A stretch of 64,000 nucleotides of DNA from Drosophila pseudoobscura (Eukaryota > Arthropoda > Insecta > Diptera > Drosophilidae), in contig NC_046683.1 in NCBI RefSeq assembly GCF_009870125.1, positions 46,019,869 through 46,083,868 of the forward strand. The letters are read 5' to 3'. A program made the position numbers and the translations under genes. The notes below the pieces were generated by a model. It saw nothing but the letters and a program-made list of their open reading frames with translations. It ran no database searches and had not been told where the DNA came from. This document shows, in pieces, positions 15,801-27,587 of the stretch. Positions within the stretch are counted from its first letter, which is position 1. Each line of letters starts with the position of its first letter.

Positions 15801-18800
15801 GCTGCTACCGATTATATCTGGTGAAAATAACCAATGCCAACAAGGAACTGCCAGCGCCAGACAAACTAAACATCGACACATATCACCAGGTGCACAGCGA
15901 GAACGCCACCAAGGCCTATGCCTATGTGGCGGAGATGATCAGTAGCAAGTACTTCAAGCCGGAGATCTTTCTGGGCGATGGCAATCGATTTGTGGAGAAC
16001 GCCGAGCTAATGGACAACGACGAGATATGCCGCCAGTGCTTGGAGGGCACGGCGTTCCTTAGAAAGTCTGAGCTGCCACAGAAAACAGCCATGGGCTCCC
16101 TCTCACGTAATATATATTTTGTATATGCATTGAAACCTTTCCTAAATCCTCTTTTTGGTTGAATGGTTCTTTCAGATCTGGAATTTCGCATTTCATCGCA
16201 GAAGGAGCAACTGATTAAGGCGGGAAATCTAACAGAAAACGCCTTTAAAATATTGGAAAACAAAAAGCGAGTCAGACGCAATACAATTAATCCGAAAAGC
16301 GAACAAAACTCCAACTCCAACTCCAGCTCCAATCCAACCCAAGATGTCCTACCCACTCCCGCTGCTGTCCATGAGATATGGGACGGCGAGATAGATATTA
16401 ATGCCAATTATACAGGATTTCTCGAAATAGTTGGTAAGCCTTGAAAGCACACCCTTCAAATGCATCCGTTTGAGTTTGATATTTGTTATATTTTCGGACA
16501 GTGCGCGACGTGAATGGAGCTCTCCTGGCATACAGCGATTATTTTGATGTAATCACGCCAGCCACAGAAGCGGAGCCAAATCATTCGCTCAAGGATATGG
16601 ACTACTATTTGAATATTGGCATCAAAGCGGGTGCCGTGCTGTTTGGCATAATCATTGTCTTCTTTGTACTATGGATTTTCCATCACAACAAGACCAAGAA
16701 CGCGATGCCTGGAGAAGATGCATTAACACTGAGAGATTCATTGAGGTAACTACCGGTGGTTTTCCCGACTTGGGGCTAATCAAATGAAGACCCGGATCCG
16801 GCTGTCTTGCTCTCATGAAAACAAATAAAATCAATCTATTAATTTTGTATATTACTAGGGCCCTTTTCGGACGTCGAAGCCACAATCACAGTCACTTTAT
16901 TACGTCTGGAAACCACAAAGGCTTCGATACCGGGCCAATCCAAAGATTTGAACTGGAAAATGCCTATAAAAACCGTCACAAGGACACGGACTATGGATTC
17001 CTTAGAGAATATGAAATGCTGCCGAATCGCTTTAGCGACCGAACAACGAAAAATAGCGACATTAAGGAAAACGCCTGCAAAAATAGGTACCCCGATATTA
17101 AGGCCTACGACCAAACGCGCGTGAAACTGGCGACTGCGAACGGACTGCAATCAACCGACTATATTAATGCGAACTTCGTCATTGGCTACAAGGAGCGGAA
17201 GAAGTTTATCTGCGCACAGGGTCCGATGGAGAGTACCATCGACGACTTCTGGCGCATGATATGGGAACAGCATCTGGAGATAATTGTGATGCTCACCAAT
17301 TTGGAGGAATACAATAAGGCGAAGTGCGCTAAATATTGGCCTGAAAAAGTATTTGATACTAAGCAGTTTGGAGATATTTTAGTGAAATTCACACAAGAAC
17401 GAAAGACTGGCGATTATGTTGTGCGAACGTTGAATGTTTCGAAGAGCAACCTTATTGGCGATGAGGAGGATCGCAGAGAGATTACCCAATACCACTATTT
17501 AACGTGGAAGGATTTTATGGCGCCGGAACACCCTCACGGCATTATCAAGTTTATACGACAAATCAATTCCGTTTACTCCCTTCAACGAGGCCCCATTTTA
17601 GTGCATTGCAGTGCCGGTGTGGGTAGAACCGGTACGCTAGTCGCTTTAGATTCTCTTATACAACAATTGGAGGAAGAAGACTCGGTTTCGATATACAACA
17701 CCGTATGTGACTTACGACATCAGCGCAATTTTTTAGTTCAGTCTCTGGTAGGTGGAAAATATGATCATACTAATACGAATAAGAATACTAATAATATAAT
17801 CGTACATTTGCCTTTTAGAAACAATACATTTTTCTATACCGCGCTTTGCTAGACACTGGAACTTTTGGAAATACGGATTTATGTATTAATTCAATGGCAT
17901 CAGCCATTGAGTCACTCAAGCGAAAGCCGAACGAGGGTAAATGCAAATTAGAAATGGAATTCGAGGTAAGTGACAAGAAGTTTCAGCTTACATCAGCGGT
18001 GGGGAGGCTTTCTGTGCTTACTGTTCTTGGGCATTCTCTTTTGAAGCATTGGCTTGTGCGTCTCGAGTCGAGCATAAGTATGCAGCGCTGCCAACACGAC
18101 ATGTAATTTGTTTCTGTACTATTCTTGGGCATTCTCTTTTGATGCATTCTTTTGTGTTTCAAGTCGAGAATCCATTTTCATGTACACTACATGTTATTTG
18201 TTTAGATACTGTTCTGGGGAATCCTCTTTTAAGGCATTCGCTTGTGTGCCCAGATGACGGGAGCAAGGACGTGCCTTTCAAATGTATTATTATTTTATTG
18301 TACAATTTCAGAAACTATTAATCACCATGGATGAGGTAAACAAATCATGCTCTGTGGGCGAAAACGAAGAAAACAATTCAAAGAACAGAAGCCTGGAGGT
18401 CATTCCATACGATCGCAATAGAGTGAGTATTGAATGGTGGTATTTCATGTGTCATACTATTCTTAAACTTGGCTTCAACTCAGGTAATATTGACTCCGCT
18501 TCCTATGAGAGACAACTCGACTTATATTAACGCCTCGTTTATTGAGGGCTACGACAATAGTGAAACCTTCATTATTGCCCAGGATCCACTCGAAAACACC
18601 GTTGGCGATTTCTGGAGAATGATCTCCGAGCAAAGTATTTCCACGCTGGTAATGATATCTGAAGTAAGTCAAAAATTAAATCTGTACACATTTGACTGGA
18701 GCACTCCGTGACTTATTTGCCATTCATTTATTTGTGCAGATTGGAGACGGTCAGAGGAAATGTCCACGTTATTGGGCCGATGATGAAATCCAATATGACC

Positions 18801-19384
18801 ATATACTTGTGAAATATTTGCACAGCGAGAACTGTCCCTACTATACGCGGCGGGAGTTCTATGTGACAAACTGCAAAATCGACGATACATTGAAAGTGAC
18901 ACAGTTTCAGTACAACGGTTGGCCAACCGTCGAGGGGGAAGTTCCTGAAGTATGTCGAGGAATAATAGAACTTGTGGATCAAGCATACAACCATTACAAA
19001 AGCCATAAAAATATCGGTTGTCGATCGCCCCTTACAGTTCATTGCAGGTGTGTATTTAACTAAGCGACAAATCATATTATTATCCATAAAATGCTCAAAA
19101 TTTGTATCCTGCAGCCTCGGGACTGATCGAAGTTCTATTTTCGTGGCCATGTGCATTTTAGTCCAGCACCTTAGATTAGAAAAATCAGTTGACATCTGTG
19201 CAACAACAAGGAAATTAAGATCTCAGCGACCGGGACTTATCAACTCATACGTAGGTCGAGTGTCAAAATATTATTAAGACATATAATGGCATTTAATCAT
19301 TTTCAGGCACAATACGAGTTCCTACATCGCGCAATAATGAATTATTCAGACTTGCATCATTTATCGGAGTCGATAGAGGATTGA
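12854..19384 (+). CDS. Ptp69D: Receptor protein tyrosine phosphatase Ptp69D
   Basis: Twelve coding exons (12854-12950, 14084-14186, 14275-16106, 16176-16433, 16502-16745, 16859-17747, 17819-17965, 18312-18422, 18484-18663, 18740-19047, 19115-19250, 19307-19384) join in phase to 1460 residues, close to the ~1460 of the fly protein. Order: signal peptide (1-~32), two Ig domains, three fibronectin III domains, a basic RVRR site before the membrane, one transmembrane helix (~799-822), and tandem phosphatase domains. D1 has the full HCSAGVGRTG loop (Cys ~1095) but WKD instead of WPD. D2 has HCSLGTDRSS (Cys ~1389, split by an intron), keeping Cys and Arg of CX5R while changing the rest. In flies this receptor acts in motor and photoreceptor axon guidance. 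The start was chosen for its hydrophobic leader and phase. Confidence 0.96.
18005..18260. repeat. Degenerate ~90-98 bp tandem repeat in a Ptp69D intron
   Basis: Inside the 346-base intron between exons 7 and 8, a block starting TACTGTTCTTGGGCATTCTC at 18019 recurs at 18117 (period 98) and again at 18207 (period 90). Each copy continues with a CTTTTGA-GCATT-CTTGTG stretch. A CATGTTATTTGTTT-type stretch before the second and third copies is also shared. The copies make up most of the intron. Confidence 0.8.
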
Positions 19385-19637
19385 GTGGGTTATGTATAAG
19401 CGAGTACATGGCACCACGTGGGTGGTATGTCAGAATGCAAAGTGTGTTTTGGTAAATTATTTGTATATTTATAAAACTATCTTTTAATGACGTATTTATA
19501 ATGGCAAATGTACATTTTTAAGTAAATTCAGTTTGCCTGAATATAATTTACAAATATGTATGTATGTAGGTGTATACGTATAATATTGATAATGCTACCA
19601 AAGGAAAATAAGAAATATATTTTATAAGACGAAATAT

Positions 19638-19643
19638 AATAAA
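19638..19643 (+). terminator. Poly(A) signal for Ptp69D
   Basis: AATAAA about 250 bases after the Ptp69D stop codon, in AT-rich DNA. Confidence 0.5.
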
Positions 19644-20336
19644 AATTAAGATTACAAATTTCATACAAATATTAACGAGCTTTCTATTATCCACAACTTT
19701 ATTAGGACATCCCAATATCCAGTCCATACATCCTATAAATTAGAAAGGTCAATGAAATTGAATCTGCTATAACCGATACCATGAAAGAAACGCGCCGCTT
19801 TTCGAAGAGCGTCCCAAAACTGTGGAAGCTCTTATACTCTTATACCCTTATACCCTATTCACACTGGCCACCACCCCACCCATCCATGGTCCACCGTCCA
19901 TCTGAGATGTTCCTGGTGCGCACGTTTCTATGCGATATTTAGCCGATAGTTCAAAAATGCACAAAAACCAATTTTAATAAAAAATAAGTATATTATATAA
20001 ACTTATTGAAATTTCGCAATTCAAACTACTATTTAGTGCTCATCAGCTGCTTTTTGACGGATGGTGGCAGTGTTTCATATCTGTCGAAAATTCCCACCGT
20101 TCACCCCGGAAAACCCCGGTTCACAGAAAACGAAAAATAGAGAAATGATTTAAAATTGGATGCGCAAGTATGACACTACAATTTATATAGACCCATACAC
20201 TGGGACAATAGTTATAAGAGATATATGCATTATACTCGTAAGATTTAATATGCATCGTCGATTTGAAACAACGGAATATGAACTGCGCCATGCATTGATT
20301 TATTTATTTTGATGGATTTTTGACAACTCTCGCTGT

Positions 20337-20347
20337 TGGTCACACTG
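20337..20347 (+). promoter_or_regulatory. Core promoter Motif 1
   Basis: TGGTCACACTG is an exact match to the Drosophila Ohler Motif 1 consensus (YGGTCACACTR). It lies 48 bases before the AAGAB-type start codon and points to a TATA-less, broadly active promoter. Confidence 0.65.
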
Positions 20348-20394
20348 GTGTTTACATTTGGTGGTAGCGATAAACTAGAAGAAAAAAAACCGAA

Positions 20395-21517
20395 ATGGAC
20401 CCGACCGTGTTAATCCTGTCTTATGGATCGAAGACTCCCTTGGAAATTGCCGAAGGTACTCAATGCAGACTGTGTATATTTCCTATGCGTATATAAATAC
20501 ATATTTACCAAGATACTTCACTAATGAATCGTGCAGTCAGTGGTCTGATTGATTTTCTAAACTACTGTGCGTGTCCGTGTCTATTGGGCATAATTATCTT
20601 TTAAATCAATTAATGTTTTATAACTACTGCTTAACTATACGCCTGGATCTAGGCACATTCCTCTCCTTGAGACGTAGCAGTAATTTGTTAATTTTCTGTT
20701 TTGTTTCAGGCATCCTGACTGAAATGGATCAACCAAAGACACCGATAAATAACGAAGTTTCTTCACATTTCTATAAATGCAAGATTAAAACGAAATACTT
20801 CAACACTTCAGTCAATTTAATTCCTTTCGATGGAAAGTGGGAAAATGTTCCGACGGAAATCACCAAAACCACGGAAGCTGTAATAGTCTTTTTTGACGCC
20901 AACGATGCAAGTGCTAAGCAAAAAATTACAAATTAACAACGAACCATCATACCAATCTTGACTTCTATTTGCAGATGAACTTCTTGCACACTTTCTCAGA
21001 TACTTTCTTGAGTGATTGTCCATTGAAACTCGGCTTTCTCTTGACAACTTCGTTTCCCTGCGAGGAAAACGGCATATCCCTGTCAGACCTAAAGAAACGC
21101 ACGAATTTCATTTTCGACTTTATATCTCTGAAGAGCAATAGCGAAACCGAAACCGAATCGACGGCGACATCGACATCGACACCTGCTCAGACAGAGGATC
21201 AATATCAGGAAATTGTGGATGGCTTGAGAAATGTTGTTTGGTCAAATGTAGAGATAAGCACGAAATCGGGTTAGTACGCTTTGTAAGTCCTATGGTGCGA
21301 TCATTCAATACAGCTACTTTATTTCACAGGCTCCCTGCAGAAGAAATCATTAAGCTCCGAAGATTTGGACACGCAATTGAATGATTTCGAGAACCTTCTG
21401 ATTACTGCGCAAAGTTTACGCAGTGATACCCGTTTAACGAGAGACGAGTTCCTCGACAAAGCGGAGGAACTGGCCGGCGTAATGTCCAACATATTAAATG
21501 ATAATGATAGCGACTAA
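20395..21517 (+). CDS. AAGAB/p34-type adaptin-binding protein
   Basis: Four exons (20395-20455, 20710-20906, 20975-21269, 21330-21517) give 246 residues. The N-terminal part (ILSYGSKTPLEIAEGIL, then a beta-strand VIVFFDAND) fits the degenerate Rab-like fold of alpha/gamma-adaptin-binding protein p34. The C-terminal part (LNDFENLL ... EELAGVMSNIL) fits the family's helical dimerisation end. Family members chaperone assembly of AP-1 and AP-2 adaptor complexes in the cytosol. Exon 2 must use a GC donor (GAT|GCAAGT): the only nearby GT site would break the frame. A low-complexity Thr/Ser/Glu linker lies at ~170-185. Assignment rests on remembered family features, so it is less certain than for its neighbours. 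Confidence 0.72.
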
Positions 21518-21953
21518 GCTTGTCTAACGTATCGTTAGCAAACATATCGTATTCTTTCGCAACAAAATACAATACACATTATACACACGCTAAAATCTTG
21601 CTAAGGATACGAGTATTTATGATTTAATGAGCATTTATTCCATAACGCTTCCCGTGCAGCGGCAGCATAAAGGAAGACTAGGTTAATGGAATATCGGAGA
21701 CTTGTCCAACAGATGTCGACTAATACACATATTATCGTTATAGATACCAATGTATCAAAGACCTTTAGCCGTTTATATGCAAATCTACAAGTAATATTCT
21801 ATTCGTTTTATTGGATTGCTTTTTCAGACGGCTCTCAAGTTGAACAGCTGTGTTTTTTTTAATAAATACAGTTTGGTTACTTCATAAAAGACTTGTATTC
21901 AAAATGGTTTTTTTCTTTTTGTTGTTTGCTTATTAAATGTAGATATTTCAAAA
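21518..21953. other. Convergent 3' ends of AAGAB and SmD1
   Basis: These 436 bases separate the two stop codons. An AATAAA at 21861-21866 on the plus strand may serve the AAGAB-type gene. Otherwise it is AT-rich untranslated or intergenic DNA. Confidence 0.55.
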
Positions 21954-23056
21954 TCAACGCCTGTTCGATCCTCCTCTGCCACGGCCGCGTCCTCTGGGTC
22001 CTCCGCGTCCGCGCGCGCCTCTTCCTCTGCCGCGATTTCCCACACGACCGCTGTCTTTTTTCTTTGTCTTCGATTTCGGAGTGTCATCTATCAGCAAAGT
22101 TTCCAATGGCAAGCTGTCCGGCAGTATGAAGTAACGTATATTGTTGCCACGTATACTCAAAGACTCCAAATGAACAGGATCCCTGTTCTTGATTGTCATA
22201 CGGACACTCTTCAGGTGAGTATTCATGGCCACATCCACGCCTGTTATGGTACCGTGTATTTGAGTGCCATTCTTTAGCTCGATGGTCACAGTCTCGTGAC
22301 TCAGCTTCATCAGGAATCTGAAAGGAGAGCAGAAATGCATTAATAATGCTCAGTTAGAGTACGTTTTTCTACTGGCTACGGAATGCAAGCTTGATAAAAC
22401 GCAACACTTCCATTTATCATTCCCTTCCTGTTGCTAAAGTTATTGTTTCAAAGCAGTCCACGAAGGGCTCTCGAAAATTTCATCTGTGAGGAGTAAGGAT
22501 TTGCAAAACAAAAAACACTCTCTGCAAGGTAGTTTTTCCATTGTATTCGTGGTTCGTGGCATTAGAAACTCGTGGGCAACACTGTGATAAACATTATAGT
22601 CGAATAGAAATACGTTTTCATTCAGGACCCCGGCCTATATGCATCTGCACTTTATTAGAACAAAACGGGTCCTTCTGTCTGCACACAGACACGCACACAC
22701 ACAGAAACTCTTGTTCCGCAGAAGCATCGGCTCTGCTGAAATATGTGCGTGCATGTGTGTGCATGTGGAAATTTTGTGAAGTTTTAGACGCTATCATTCG
22801 CAAAAACAATATATGACACACTAACTACAACTCAAGCTAGAAATAACTGAGGCACGGCTGGAAGCCAGTCTAAACTTTTAAATAAAGTTAAATTCTAGCC
22901 ATAAACATATTCTTGCAAAAAAAACGCGCGGCCAGAAAGTGGCATTGGTATTTACAAAAAAAAAAAACTTAATCACGCGCTCAATTAGATGAGCTACAGG
23001 AAATGGTTAAGGCATCATTGTGGCAAACAAAATATATCTTACCTTACTAATTTCAT
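21954..23056 (-). CDS. SmD1: Small nuclear ribonucleoprotein SmD1
   Basis: Two exons: a 14-base first coding exon (23056-23043, encoding MKLV and part of Arg) and 22317-21954, together 125 residues. The protein begins [19 protein letters not shown] and holds both Sm motifs, with the Sm2 box ending [13 protein letters not shown]. It ends in an Arg-Gly-rich tail that in this family carries symmetric dimethyl-arginine and binds SMN. SmD1 is a core Sm-ring subunit of the U1, U2, U4 and U5 snRNPs. A DRE sits ~110 bases upstream. The 725-base intron is large for so small a gene; I looked for and did not recognise a snoRNA in it. Confidence 0.97.
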
Positions 23057-23780
23057 TTTACACTTTTGTTTTTAAGACTTATTTGTACGAAACACGGACG
23101 CCGGCAAAAAAAACTTCACAATTTGTGCATGGTATGCTAAGATAACACCATGCAGCAAACCATTTATCGATAAATATGAAACGCGAACATGGAACGCGCT
23201 GGAAATGTTGGGGAATTAAATATTGGTTGGATGAACCAAACTTGGCTTTAAAATGATAATCAAGAATATTAACTATCTGGAATGTTTAAAATGTAGGCAA
23301 TTTACTTGTAGAACTAAACGCGAACTTTATCGCAAAGTGTGACCAGACAAAAACGAACCTATCGATTATGCCCCTAGTGAACGGTAACACTGCGCTTTTT
23401 TTTTTGTTCATAGAAATTTGCGAAGACTTTTAAGGAAACTGCGCAACTATGGTGGATAAAAAAATCAGCTTCCGATATACATATGTATGTACATACGCGT
23501 GCATACACTCATACAGAAATATATGAATGTCTGGAATATTTACAACAAAAACAAACGTAAAGACGCTTTAGACGATTCCGTTATTATTTTTGGTTTATTA
23601 TTAAAAGCGGTACATATATTTTTCGATATAACAAGGTATAAAACTTTGTTTATTTGCTAAAAATATGCTTGGGAAAATAACTTAGGTATATTAAGGAATG
23701 AATAAATAAAGTGTGTTTTTTTGTATTAAATTTTAATCATAAACATAAAGATTCCAGTTTCGACGAAACGAGTAATATTT
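23057..23780. other. SmD1 promoter and Klc 3' UTR
   Basis: About 720 bases. The left part carries SmD1 promoter elements. The right part should be the 3' UTR of Klc, with a reverse-strand AATAAA at ~23649-23654 some 130 bases beyond the Klc stop. No other gene is seen. Confidence 0.55.
23165..23172. promoter_or_regulatory. DRE (TATCGATA) of SmD1
   Basis: A perfect TATCGATA 109 bases upstream of the SmD1 start codon. A near match to reverse-strand Motif 1 (AGTGTGACCAG) lies farther up at ~23337. Both are typical of fly housekeeping promoters. Confidence 0.6.
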
Positions 23781-25603
<1,823 letters not shown>

Positions 25604-27587
25604 TTTGCCGATTTTTTCAATTTTCTGTCTGGAAGAATATACAAACACGAACGATTAGGCCATAGTTAAATATTAAATGGTCAAAAGTATGTTAAGGTTC
25701 TCTGTGATATTAACATAGACACGTGAAATTTAAATGTATCTTTACATCCTGTATGTTTTTATAGCTTTAGAGGCAATCATTTTAACGAAATATGCATGTA
25801 TACGTATTATTCACGAGCAGCGGAAATCAATACTATAAAAATGAAAATTCTATTGCGCATGACTACCGTTCCAAGAGGGTTGCACCGAAGTAAATCGAAT
25901 TCGAAAGTAACCGAATGATATGCCCTTGCTGGGGTTACCATTTCTTCCGTACAGATGTTTGTAACGTGCATCCTTAGAACACAAGGAATCGGATTCGATT
26001 CAATACATCGTTTTGGTTGGTTGGTTGGTTAAATCCCTAGTATACAAAAATTATACGAAATAAATTCACTTTTGAAGTAAAGTTTCTCTTTCTAAAAACT
26101 ATTAGTTACGAGTGAATCTGCATCAACAGCTGATTGCTTGGGCAATTGTTCTTTCGCGAAGGATCAAATCGGTATAATTGATGTATCCTTCGAAAATAAC
26201 CAAACACTTTAATTTGCGATTACCTATCAAACGGTTCGATCGTCCGACTATCGTCATGGATTTGTAATTTTAGCTACATACGCACATACTTATCTCATTA
26301 CACATATATATGCATGTATGTATTTAGCTGCTGCCTTCGTGCAGCTTTCGTCACTAGCGTGGAGTGCCAGTGCCTTTCACAGTAAAAAAATTGAATTTTG
26401 TGTAATGGTGCAGACCGCGGTTGACTAATAACAATATACAAATGAACATATCTATGTATATATGCAAGTAATAAGTATGTGGGCATTTGTATTTGTGGAA
26501 ATATAGCACCCCACATACATATACATATATCTACAATTCACTCACGCACCGTGGATAACAGGAGAGGTTAGTGGATATAGCACAAATTAAATAGATTACC
26601 CACTTTCTTATTTCAATGCTAATGCAAGTTACCAAGTTCTTGCTTAAATATTTATTTTCTGACACAATAGGAAAGTACAATAACAATAACTTACTTTGCA
26701 ACACTCCAAAGAAAAAAAACGATAACACATAAGTATATATGTACATATGTAATTGGACTATCGAGTACGAGAATTGGACCTCCGAGTGCGATTGCCGATA
26801 GAAACAAAATGACAATAGAACAGAATATTACAATTAGTTATGTACAATAACTATCACTATGCATTTAAATATTACTTTTATAAAAAGATCACAAGGTACA
26901 TATGTATGTTACACAAATTTCGCGCCATTCGTCCCTGTCGATGAGTAGTAGGGACATATTAGTAGCTTAAATCGAAATGTTTTATCCAACATGGTGAGCA
27001 ACAAGGTTCTATTCTAAAAAAACATATATATATTCCCGATCTAATTGAACTATAACTATATATAATTCAACAAATTTAATTTGATTGTTCAACGAAAAGC
27101 CCTCTTCAGTTGGAACAATATGGGAAAAAGTGGAACACAGAAGTTACTTGGTGAGAAACATTGCTCAAAAAAATGGACACCCACTCTAGTATCACCCTTA
27201 TGTTGGATCCTGGACAACTGGACAGCAAAGGTAAGGTTTCAGGTGAAACTCAAAACGTTTCCATCGAAAATTTTTCTCTTCATTATGTTCGCTACTTGTT
27301 GCTGTAGATTTGTTTCGTTTCCACATTGTTTCAGACTTAAAATAAAATATAATTTCTTAAGCTATATGTTATGTTTTTAAATAATATTTATATTCTAATA
27401 CAATTTTCTTAATGTCGATAATTTGTTTGAAGATATTAGTAAAATGATTTTGCGAATTTGGTATATTTTAACAGTTAACAAACGGCCACACTGAATTGAA
27501 CTCTTATAATAAATTTTTGTATAAAATTTATGTGTTTTCTTTTTGTTCTATATTTTATTGTTACCGTATTAAACTGAACAACATAGT
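25604..27587. other. Divergent 5' region of Klc and ANKRD gene
   Basis: About 2 kb between the two start codons. It should contain a noncoding first exon of Klc (an acceptor just above 25628 is used) and a noncoding first exon of the plus-strand gene, probably ending at the donor 27230 (CAAAG|GTAAGG). A (GGTT)n run lies at 26014-26030. The ATGs at 27120 and 27173 do not read in frame into the next exon, so they are taken as untranslated. Confidence 0.5.

Larger units (their letters stand above)
19385..20394. other. Intergenic region Ptp69D / AAGAB
   Basis: About 1 kb with the Ptp69D 3' UTR and the AAGAB promoter. Apart from the poly(A) signal and Motif 1, I see no coding sequence. Confidence 0.6.

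Noticed and set aside
22318-23042. Possible snoRNA in the SmD1 intron
   Set aside because: The intron is long enough, but I could not find paired C/D or H/ACA boxes with a closing stem.
27120-27230. Upstream ATGs for the ANKRD-type gene
   Set aside because: Frames from 27120 (phase 0) or 27173 (phase 1) do not continue into the next exon without a stop, so this exon is treated as 5' UTR and the start placed at 27588.
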